DNA of 14,194 nucleotides from RGIG3528 sp045640725 (GTDB lineage: Bacteria; Bacillota; Clostridia; Lachnospirales; Lachnospiraceae), in NCBI GenBank assembly GCA_045640725.1, contig JAZUFN010000109.1, forward strand, positions 1-14,194. The letters run 5' to 3'. Position numbers and translations under genes: made by a program. Below the pieces are notes generated by a model. The model saw only the letters and a program-made list of their open reading frames with translations, was not told where the DNA came from and made no database searches. Below, one piece after another: positions 8,505 to 13,725 of this stretch (position 1 is the first letter of the stretch; every line of letters begins with the position of its first letter).

Positions 8505-9872
8505 ATGGCTACAAAGACTAAAAGCGTGTTTTTTTGCTCAGAATGCGGCTTTGAATCAGCAAAATGGTTTGGTAACTGCCCATCCTGTCATCAATTCAAT
8601 ACCTGTAGTGATGCACCGGTAGAGAAAAAGTCCACAGGTACTGCTGCAGCAAAGAGAAGAGCGGCTACAGCGTTAGCTGAGCCCATGCCTTTTTCCAGGA
8701 TTACATCGGAAAAACAGGAAAGAATCTATACAGGTATCCATGAGCTGGACAGGGTGCTGGGGGGAGGCATCGTGAGAGGTTCACTGGTGCTGGTAGGAGG
8801 TGACCCCGGTATAGGCAAGTCTACCTTACTGCTCCAGATGTGCAGAGAGCTGAAAAGTGTAAAAGTATTATATATTTCCGGGGAGGAGTCTGCAGAACAG
8901 ACCAAAATGAGAGCCGACAGACTGGGTGATTTCCCGGAGAGCGTGCTTTTTTTAGCAGAGACCGACCTGACACAGATAGAGGATTTACTTATAAATGACA
9001 AGCCTGATGTAGTCATCATTGACTCTATTCAGACCATGTTTAGGGAGGACGTAGAGTCTGCTCCGGGATCTGTAGGCCAGGTGCGAGAGGCTACATCCAG
9101 TCTCTTACGAGTAGCCAAGGATCATGGCATTACCATTTTCATTATAGGTCACGTGACAAAAGAAGGTACAGTAGCCGGCCCCAGAATGCTGGAGCACATG
9201 GTAGATACCGTTCTTTACTTCGAGGGTGACAACGCAGCTCTTTACAGAGTATTACGCGCTGTGAAAAACAGATTTGGCTCTACCAACGAAATCGGTGTTT
9301 TTGAGATGAGTGGAAAGGGCCTTATGGAAGTGCAGAACCCCTCTAAATACATGCTGGAGGGTAAGCCTACCGACGAGCCCGGCAGCGTGGTAACGGCAGT
9401 GATGGAGGGCACCCGGCCTATCCTGGTAGAGGTCCAGGCCCTGGTAAGCCAGACCGGCTATCAAATGGCCAGAAGGACTGCAGCCGGTATCGACCACAAC
9501 AGAGTCAGCCTGCTTATGGCTGTTATGGAAAAGCGTCTGGGTATCTCTCTGGCAGGCTGTGATGCTTACGTGAATATAGCAGGCGGCATGAAGATAACAG
9601 AGCCATCTGTGGATCTGGCTGTTATTCTGGCACTTTTGTCCAGCTACCGCAACAAGCCTGTAGGTGATGACACCATTGTTTTCGGTGAAGTAGGCCTGAC
9701 CGGCGAGATTCGCGCAGTATCAATGATCTCACAGCGAGTACGGGAAGCTGTAAAAATGGGCTATAAGACCTGCATCGTACCAAAAGGCACTATGCGGACC
9801 ATAAAAGCAGATGGAAAGCTGCCTGAAGATGTCAAGATAGTGGAAGTGGCGAATATAAGGGATTTTTCCTGA
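8505..9872 (+). CDS. radA: DNA repair protein RadA
   Basis: A 455-aa RecA-family ATPase that promotes branch migration in recombinational repair. It has an N-terminal zinc finger (C11-x2-C14...C25-x2-C28), a RecA-like core with Walker A GGDPGIGKST (98-107), the RadA-specific KNRFG motif (254-258) and a C-terminal Lon-protease-like domain (about 330-455) without expected protease activity. The length is normal. AGAGAGG lies 8 nt before the ATG. In many Firmicutes radA is next to clpC, as here, with one gene between. No clear terminator follows it; the next 60 bp contain only weak T-runs. Confidence 0.96.
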   Translation: MATKTKSVFFCSECGFESAKWFGNCPSCHQFNTCSDAPVEKKSTGTAAAKRRAATALAEPMPFSRITSEKQERIYTGIHELDRVLGGGIVRGSLVLVGGDPGIGKSTLLLQMCRELKSVKVLYISGEESAEQTKMRADRLGDFPESVLFLAETDLTQIEDLLINDKPDVVIIDSIQTMFREDVESAPGSVGQVREATSSLLRVAKDHGITIFIIGHVTKEGTVAGPRMLEHMVDTVLYFEGDNAALYRVLRAVKNRFGSTNEIGVFEMSGKGLMEVQNPSKYMLEGKPTDEPGSVVTAVMEGTRPILVEVQALVSQTGYQMARRTAAGIDHNRVSLLMAVMEKRLGISLAGCDAYVNIAGGMKITEPSVDLAVILALLSSYRNKPVGDDTIVFGEVGLTGEIRAVSMISQRVREAVKMGYKTCIVPKGTMRTIKADGKLPEDVKIVEVANIRDFS

Positions 9873-9935
9873 AATCAGTAAAATGTACCGGGCTTTTCCA
9901 ACCAACAATATCTTTACAGTTTTTTAATAAATCTA

Positions 9936-9964
9936 TTGACAAAACTTCCCTTATGTAGTAAATT
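9936..9964 (+). promoter_or_regulatory. tRNA-Trp promoter
   Basis: TTGACA (9936-9941), a 17-bp spacer and TAAATT (9959-9964) lie upstream of the tRNA. A small GTCGC-ATGA-GCGAC hairpin (9971-9984) is in the leader and would be removed when the 5' end is processed. Confidence 0.75.
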
Positions 9965-9996
9965 AATCAAGTCGCATGAGCGACTGACTATGTCGT

Positions 9997-10067
9997 AGGG
10001 GACTGGTCAAATGGTATGATAGGAGTCTCCAAAACTTTTGGTGGGAGTTCGATTCTCTCGTCCCCTG
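9997..10067 (+). tRNA. tRNA-Trp (anticodon CCA)
   Basis: A 71-nt cloverleaf folds by hand. The acceptor stem is AGGGGAC/GTCCCCT (7 bp). The D arm is GTCA/TGAT with a 7-nt loop containing GG. The anticodon stem is GGAGT/ACTTT with loop CTCCAAA, giving anticodon CCA. A 4-nt variable loop is followed by the T arm GGGAG/CTCTC with loop TTCGATT. The discriminator base is G, as usual for bacterial tRNA-Trp. CCA is not encoded (GCTC follows). Confidence 0.95.
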
Positions 10068-10072
10068 CTCTT

Positions 10073-10098
10073 AAAGCCTGATTTTATCAGGCTTTTTT
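10073..10098 (+). terminator. Terminator of tRNA-Trp
   Basis: AAAGCCTGA (10073-10081) pairs with TCAGGCTTT (10087-10095) around a TTTTA loop, followed by TTT and a further T-rich run. It begins 6 bp after the tRNA. Confidence 0.9.
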
Positions 10099-10106
10099 CT
10101 TTTTTC

Positions 10107-10137
10107 TATGGTTACCGGTAACCATAAAGGTAACCAT
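10107..10137. repeat. 20-bp perfect palindrome plus a third half-site
   Basis: TATGGTTACC followed by its exact reverse complement forms a perfect palindrome at 10107-10126. A third GGTAACCAT half-site follows at 10129-10137. It sits just past the tRNA terminator, at the edge of the A+T-rich accessory region. It could be a repressor operator or a recombination-related site. Apart from this palindrome, the direct repeat and the hairpins listed, I see no gene in the 330 bp between the tRNA and the first minus-strand gene. Confidence 0.85.
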
Positions 10138-10247
10138 GATTTTATCGCCTGATTAGTATGATCACAATGACTAAATGAAAAATGATTATGAAAGGAGAGC
10201 TGCTTGATGCTTTCATGGTCATACGTTATTGTATGCTGTAAGAAACA

Positions 10248-10288
10248 ATAGCGTTGGTAGTACCTGTTAATGGTGCTACCAACGCTAT
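10248..10288 (-). terminator. Strong 17-bp hairpin, probable terminator of the minus-strand cluster
   Basis: Bases 10248-10264 pair with 10272-10288 (16 of 17 Watson-Crick; the other is a G-U or A-C pair depending on strand) around a 7-nt loop. Read on the minus strand the stem is followed by TGTTTCTT, a weak U-rich tail. It lies about 110 bp downstream of the last minus-strand gene. It may also be a structured element in its own right. Confidence 0.55.
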
Positions 10289-10341
10289 CAAGAATAAAGA
10301 ATCCCCTTGTCACAATCAGATATATATGATATGATAGACAA

Positions 10342-10365
10342 ACGATTTGGTATGTTTAACATATC
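10342..10365. repeat. 24-bp direct repeat, left copy
   Basis: It begins ACGATTTGGTATG and matches 12204-12227 at 23 of 24 bases in the same orientation. The single difference is A versus G at position 18. It contains TATGTT-T-AACATA, a 13-bp palindrome. It lies just beyond the end of the four-gene minus-strand cluster. Confidence 0.9.
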
Positions 10366-10373
10366 ACCCATTT

Positions 10374-10405
10374 GCTCATGATACTGCGCCAACGGTATTA
10401 TGAGC
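10374..10405 (+). terminator. Hairpin with U-tract on the plus strand, overlapping the end of the minus-strand cluster
   Basis: GCTCATGATAC (10374-10384) pairs with GTATTATGAGC (10395-10405; one G-U) around a 10-nt loop, followed by TTTCTTTTTT on the plus strand. It would stop rightward transcription from running into the minus-strand genes. On the minus strand it overlaps the stop codon at 10398-10400 and lacks a U-tract. Confidence 0.55.
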
Positions 10406-10769
10406 TTTCTTTTTTATACATATTGCAAACAATGCTCTCAAGGAAGGCGAGGTTATTTACGTTCACCTTATCAGAAGAGAATACACTACTTATTCCAAGC
10501 AATTGCAATTTCTCTACTATTTGCAGAACTCTTTTCGTATAAAAATCTTCAATAACTTTGCTTGAGGCAATTGGAACATAATCGACCATTATTTGTATAA
10601 TTTTCGTATCGTTTTTTAGCTGTATAATTTCTGACTCCGATAGAGAAAGCAACATGGATATATTAATTTTGCGAATCGTTTCCTGGGGATTTTGTACAAA
10701 GATGGGTTGAGCTGCCGGTAATTCGCCATGATCCAGGAATTGTCCTATTAGTTTGTATGTGCTTTTCAT
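10398..10769 (-). CDS. Hypothetical protein, last gene of the four-gene cluster
   Basis: A 123-aa protein that I do not recognise. The start is the ATG at 10769, with AGGGGG six bases upstream. A GTG two codons earlier lies inside that ribosome site and is not favoured. It is soluble and rich in Leu/Ile, with a likely helical core (about 30-110) and no signal peptide, membrane helix or known motif. It starts 9 bp after the stop of the acidic 115-aa gene, so it is almost certainly co-transcribed and probably translationally linked. A second immunity or accessory protein for the upstream toxin-like gene is one possibility, based only on position. Confidence 0.7.
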   Translation of the reverse strand: MKSTYKLIGQFLDHGELPAAQPIFVQNPQETIRKINISMLLSLSESEIIQLKNDTKIIQIMVDYVPIASSKVIEDFYTKRVLQIVEKLQLLGISSVFSSDKVNVNNLAFLESIVCNMYKKESS

Positions 10770-10778
10770 AAACACCCC

Positions 10779-11126
10779 CTATAAATCAATTGCGATACCA
10801 GTATTATAAAGGATTGCTCTATCAATGTAGCCTAGTATCACTCCGTAGAGTGTTTGAATATGCTCAGGCACCCCCGCATCGAGTTCCTTGTTAATCCATG
10901 TTTTTAAAAGAGTACATTGCTCAATATTAAAAAAGTCATAGTCTCCATCATCCAGTATTGTTCCACACTCGGAATTAACTTGATCGACAAAATGTTCCAG
11001 CAGATATGGCAGATGATTTTCTTCAATGAAGTATTCTTCGACGCGATCTATCGGCTCATTGCACAGATCATAAACTCCATCATACATTTTCATTCCATCA
11101 AGCGTTTTGGCTAATCTAATAGTCAT
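10779..11126 (-). CDS. Strongly acidic 115-aa protein, candidate immunity/antitoxin
   Basis: The ATG (complement of 11124-11126) shares one base with the stop of the upstream gene (TGATG), so the two genes are translationally coupled; a GTG one codon earlier is the alternative. AGAGGTG serves as ribosome site. By count the protein has about 22 Asp/Glu against 7 Lys/Arg, including the cluster DDGDYD near residues 58-63, and looks helical with no membrane segment. I do not recognise a family. Its small size, acidity, and position directly behind a basic toxin-like protein are typical of immunity proteins. This role is inferred. Confidence 0.75.
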   Translation of the reverse strand: MTIRLAKTLDGMKMYDGVYDLCNEPIDRVEEYFIEENHLPYLLEHFVDQVNSECGTILDDGDYDFFNIEQCTLLKTWINKELDAGVPEHIQTLYGVILGYIDRAILYNTGIAIDL

Positions 11127-11494
11127 CACATTTCACCTCTCTTTTTGATTTTAAAATGCGTATTTTCGTTTGTACCAGGTCTTCCAAGCAAGTCAACATA
11201 TTGACGAGTACTTTTATCATAAATCCTCAAATATCCGGCTGCCATATCAGCTTTTACTGTATATCGGAGACCATCAAACTCAAATTTTACTCCTTTTGCA
11301 TGGCCCTTGCTCCCCGGGGCAAAGAGATTAACAATGTCATTTATATTCACCTTTTGTTTTTCCCAAGATGAATTGTGTAACTTTTCTCTTTGCTTACTTC
11401 TATATGCCCTCATTGCATCTTGCATATTATATTTTCGGCCTATACGCATATACTTTTTTGACGTATTACTATACGGTGTCTTACTATCTGCCAT
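11126..11494 (-). CDS. Basic 122-aa protein resembling a polymorphic-toxin C-terminal domain
   Basis: AAGGAGG (complement of 11501-11507) fixes the start. The N-terminal 40 residues are Lys/Arg-rich (KKYMRIGRKY, RAYRSKQREK). The C-terminal part (about 50-122) is compact, with KFEFDGLRYTVKADMAAGYL, RIYDK and a final THFKIKKRGEM. This reminds me of small nuclease-like domains at the ends of secreted polymorphic toxins. The basic charge (about 26 Lys/Arg against 12 Asp/Glu), conserved-looking His/Lys at the end and acidic downstream partner fit that. There is no signal peptide or delivery domain, so it is an orphan toxin-like domain or an intracellular protein. It overlaps the preceding gene by 11 bp. 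Family assignment is from memory and not verified. Confidence 0.7.
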   Translation of the reverse strand: MADSKTPYSNTSKKYMRIGRKYNMQDAMRAYRSKQREKLHNSSWEKQKVNINDIVNLFAPGSKGHAKGVKFEFDGLRYTVKADMAAGYLRIYDKSTRQYVDLLGRPGTNENTHFKIKKRGEM

Positions 11495-12155
11495 AGAATT
11501 CCTCCTTGTACAACCTATGGAAATCTTTCACTTGTCGGTAGCTAATTCCCATCCTATCAAGTTGGGCTTCAGCTACTGCATCATGTTTTCCATATATTAG
11601 AAGTTTACTTGGTAGCATAAATAGTATTTTACCAATGTAATTGTAATCATCCGCTAAAATCGTATCACATCCTAAAAAACCTGATATACACATTACTCCC
11701 TGGGGAACAACCTCAGATTTTTCATTTTGTAATAATTTTGCATATCGCGTATTAAATACTAATTTTACGCCATTCACTGCCAAAACAGCTGCAAATAGAC
11801 AATTTAACAATGCAATAATTTTTTGCCATTCATAATCCATATCCTCAGTAACCGTAATGTCCAGAAAAGATACGCCCACATACTTCCTGTATTCGGGTAT
11901 ATCATTTAAAACTTTTTCAAGTCTGGGATACAAATGTTTGTCAGCATCAAAGAAGCAGATGAGGGTTTTCTCAGGTGTTCTAACAAGCTTGTTTTTCCTT
12001 TGTGAGTATGGAATTACCAATTCCGGCCACTCATCGAGAAACATTTGTCTCGCAAAAATTGGGAATCCTTCTGGAGAAAAATCAATTTTTTTATCCGCCA
12101 AATAGCAGTAATATTGATCTGTTAACTTTAAAATATCAAAAATAGAATTTAGCAT
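11484..12155 (-). CDS. Hypothetical protein (possibly DUF4417-like), first gene of the four-gene cluster
   Basis: I place the start at the ATG at 12155 (223 aa, MLNSIFDILK...). GAGGAG lies six bases upstream there, while the longest frame (ATG at 12224) and the ATG at 12190 have none. The protein has alternating strands and helices: ICFFDADK, VGVSFLDITV, VKLVFNTRYA, VMCISGFLGCD and a C-terminal KLLIYGKHD...VKDFHRLYKE. The order strand-N.R-GxLGC-LLIYG recalls DUF4417 proteins of phages and mobile elements, but I am not sure. The 11-bp overlap with the next gene implies coupled translation. No clear promoter is visible. A 9-bp inverted repeat and the 24-bp direct repeat lie just upstream. Confidence 0.75.
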   Translation of the reverse strand: MLNSIFDILKLTDQYYCYLADKKIDFSPEGFPIFARQMFLDEWPELVIPYSQRKNKLVRTPEKTLICFFDADKHLYPRLEKVLNDIPEYRKYVGVSFLDITVTEDMDYEWQKIIALLNCLFAAVLAVNGVKLVFNTRYAKLLQNEKSEVVPQGVMCISGFLGCDTILADDYNYIGKILFMLPSKLLIYGKHDAVAEAQLDRMGISYRQVKDFHRLYKEEFYGR

Positions 12156-12186
12156 TTTTATCTCCTCGGCTAAATTTGGTGAGGTC

Positions 12187-12224
12187 ATGCTAAACGGTAT
12201 TTTACGATTTGGTATGTTTAGCAT
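12187..12224. promoter_or_regulatory. Inverted repeat upstream of the four-gene cluster, possible operator
   Basis: ATGCTAAAC (12187-12195) and GTTTAGCAT (12216-12224) are a perfect 9-bp inverted pair, 20 bp apart. The right arm lies inside the 24-bp direct repeat. It sits 32-69 bp upstream of the chosen start at 12155, a place where a regulator could act on the cluster. I cannot place a convincing promoter next to it. Confidence 0.5.
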
Positions 12225-12227
12225 ATC
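12204..12227. repeat. 24-bp direct repeat, right copy
   Basis: It matches 10342-10365 at 23 of 24 bases in the same orientation and lies just upstream of the first gene of the cluster, so the two copies bracket all four genes over about 1.9 kb. A 10-mer (CTGCGCCAAC) also recurs outside each copy, at 10384-10393 and 12317-12326. Confidence 0.9.
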
Positions 12228-12345
12228 GACCTAGTTATATTGTTTTACATCTGTTAAAAATATACTATTATGGTCCCATGTTTCGCTCCTTTTTTCATAA
12301 TTTTTTTATCCTAAACCTGCGCCAACAAGTCCAAGGATATCATTT

Positions 12346-12927
12346 TCATAATGCTTGAAGTCTTTTGCAATACTCCACTATTACACCTTCTTTAGGTTTA
12401 ACGCTTCTATGCATTGCGCTGTATTGTTTGCAAGCAGCTGTGTATGATACACCACATTTCTCTTGGATATCTTTAACTCCAAAATCTGATGTAAGAGCGG
12501 AGTTAACCATGATTTCTCCTGCTAAACATCCCGCCTGCCACTCTGGATCTCTATATTGTAAAACAACTTCATTATCATTATTTCTCTGAAATTTTACGCT
12601 GCATATTCGTAATAAAAGAAAATGTGAAATTTCGTGAGTAATAGTCATTCTGTCAATGGCGCTACCTTCACATGCTCTTTCGTATACACTGTTGCGGATT
12701 CTGATATGACCTGATATAGCATCTGTATCTGCTTGAACATTTTTCGGAAGTTCCTCATCTTCTACAATTTCAAATGAAAAATTAGGAAAAATCAAATGAA
12801 GAGTTTCTAATACTGCCGTGACTGGGAAATATATGGTTTTTTCCAATCCTAACTTTTCCAAGAAAACATGCGCTATATTTCGTAAATCATGTCTAGACAT
12901 TGGTTCTGATATGTATGGCGATGACAA
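12346..12927 (-). CDS. ImmA/IrrE-family metallopeptidase, probably frameshifted at its 3' end
   Basis: A 193-aa protein with the zinc-binding HEISH motif (HExxH, near residue 98) and a downstream DPEWQAGCLAGEIMV segment that supplies the third Glu ligand in this family. ImmA-type proteases cleave the partner XRE repressor and derepress mobile elements. The start is TTG at 12927, with GGGAGG nine bases upstream, one base past the XRE stop, so the two are coupled. An ATG at 12900 has no ribosome site. The C-terminus looks broken. After VEYC, dropping one A of the AAAA run (complement of 12363-12366) continues the frame as KDFKHYENDILGLVGAGLG to a stop at 12306-12308, instead of ending at KRLQAL. 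This looks like a one-base insertion or a sequencing slip. The catalytic part is intact. Confidence 0.85.
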   Translation of the reverse strand: MSSPYISEPMSRHDLRNIAHVFLEKLGLEKTIYFPVTAVLETLHLIFPNFSFEIVEDEELPKNVQADTDAISGHIRIRNSVYERACEGSAIDRMTITHEISHFLLLRICSVKFQRNNDNEVVLQYRDPEWQAGCLAGEIMVNSALTSDFGVKDIQEKCGVSYTAACKQYSAMHRSVKPKEGVIVEYCKRLQAL

Positions 12928-12928
12928 A

Positions 12929-13300
12929 TTATTTTACCTCCCTGTGTCTATTCAAAAATTCCATTAATTTTTTACTTGTTTCTTCGTCAAAACTGTCAAA
13001 TTCACGAGCGAACTTAATTGCCAAGTCCCTTTGAACAGGAATTACTGACGATACATCTAACTCAATCTTATCACTGGACGATAGTTCAGCAGCTTTCAAA
13101 CGATCAATATCGATAGACGATAATCCATATGATTCTTTGAGAGAACTATACCATTTTTCGGGCATTTTTTTCTTTCCATTTTCTACTGCAGATAAAAATG
13201 CTGACGAAACGCTTAATTTAACAGCCATATCCCTCAACAGTTCTCCATTTGCCAGTCTAAGTTCACTCAAAAATTTTCCTAATTCAGTTTTCTCTGACAT
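12929..13300 (-). CDS. XRE-family helix-turn-helix repressor (ImmR-like)
   Basis: A 123-aa protein with an N-terminal Cro/C1-type HTH (about 7-62: LGKFLSELRLANGELLRDMAVKL...SAFLSAVENGKKKMP) and a C-terminal helical part with FDSFDEETSKKLMEFLNRHRE. AAGGAGGG (complement of 13307-13314) precedes the ATG. It lies one base ahead of the ImmA gene. This order is the classic ImmR-ImmA switch of ICEs and prophages. Its own promoter carries two matching inverted repeats, so it probably represses itself. Confidence 0.9.
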   Translation of the reverse strand: MSEKTELGKFLSELRLANGELLRDMAVKLSVSSAFLSAVENGKKKMPEKWYSSLKESYGLSSIDIDRLKAAELSSSDKIELDVSSVIPVQRDLAIKFAREFDSFDEETSKKLMEFLNRHREVK

Positions 13301-13312
13301 ATTATACCCTCC

Positions 13313-13330
13313 TTAACCTATTTAGGTTAA
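13313..13330. promoter_or_regulatory. Operator 1 (TTAACCTA-TT-TAGGTTAA)
   Basis: A perfect 8-bp inverted repeat with a 2-bp centre lies between the -10 box and the XRE start codon. Its core AACC-N6-GGTT also occurs at operator 2. It is the best candidate for the XRE binding site. Confidence 0.8.
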
Positions 13331-13334
13331 TTGG

Positions 13335-13363
13335 AGTATAACAATTAATTCAAGATGTGTCAA
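13335..13363 (-). promoter_or_regulatory. Promoter of the XRE-ImmA operon
   Basis: On the minus strand TTGACA (complement of 13358-13363), exactly 17 bp, then TATACT (complement of 13335-13340). This is near-consensus sigma-A, reading into the XRE gene, with operators overlapping both ends. Confidence 0.9.
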
Positions 13364-13375
13364 CCTTTTTTGGTT
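13362..13375. promoter_or_regulatory. Operator 2 (AACC-N6-GGTT)
   Basis: AACC-TTTTTT-GGTT has the same core and spacing as operator 1 and begins within the -35 box (13358-13363). Its centre is 47 bp from that of operator 1. Binding here would block RNA polymerase at the XRE promoter. Confidence 0.75.
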
Positions 13376-13376
13376 A

Positions 13377-13646
13377 ATTTTTTATCAACAAGTCTTAGTG
13401 ATATTTGTTAATACAAAAGAATATATTGGCGTGGTACAAAGGAAGGGACATGCTTTAGCACATGACTAACAAAGTATATAAAAAGATCTAAGGAGGGGGA
13501 AGAAATTAGGGATTATGTTATAAACAAAGAAATATTTAATGACGAATGAACGAACGACGTAACATAAAATTACTAATACGGTCACTTCGTCTTTTTTTGT
13601 GAGAACGTACCAAATCAAACGATATGAGAAAAAGTATCAAAAGTTA
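13377..13646. other. Intergenic region between XRE promoter and recombinase promoter, no clear gene
   Basis: No convincing gene is seen. An unusually strong ribosome site (AAGGAGGGGG at 13490-13499) is followed by a 14-codon frame from an ATT codon at 13506: (M)RDYVINKEIFNDE, then stop. It has no normal start codon and may be a decayed or unusual leader peptide. Weak inverted repeats (TGCT-TT-AGCA near 13450) are also present. Nothing else stands out. Confidence 0.4.
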
Positions 13647-13675
13647 TTGAATGAAGCTCGATGATACGATATAAT
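13647..13675 (+). promoter_or_regulatory. Promoter of the serine recombinase
   Basis: TTGAAT (13647-13652), a 17-bp spacer and a perfect TATAAT (13670-13675) lie about 50 bp upstream of the recombinase start. A TAACG-AA-CGTTA inverted repeat (13691-13702) lies in the early transcript and could be an operator. Confidence 0.8.
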
Positions 13676-13725
13676 GTTTAATATTAAATCTAACGAACGT
13701 TAAAAATGGTACAGGAGTAATTGAA

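Noticed and set aside
10071..10313. 80-codon minus-strand frame between tRNA and cluster
   Set aside because: It runs through the terminator, the 20-bp palindrome and the 17-bp hairpin, and has no ribosome site; non-coding features explain the region better.
10248..10397. Retron-type non-coding RNA
   Set aside because: There is a strong hairpin, but no reverse transcriptase gene in the window and no paired a1/a2 flanks that I can identify.
13609..13628. Third copy of the 24-bp direct repeat near the recombinase promoter
   Set aside because: Only TACCAAATC (9 bases, inverted) and a separate CGATATG match, in a different arrangement; too little to call a copy.
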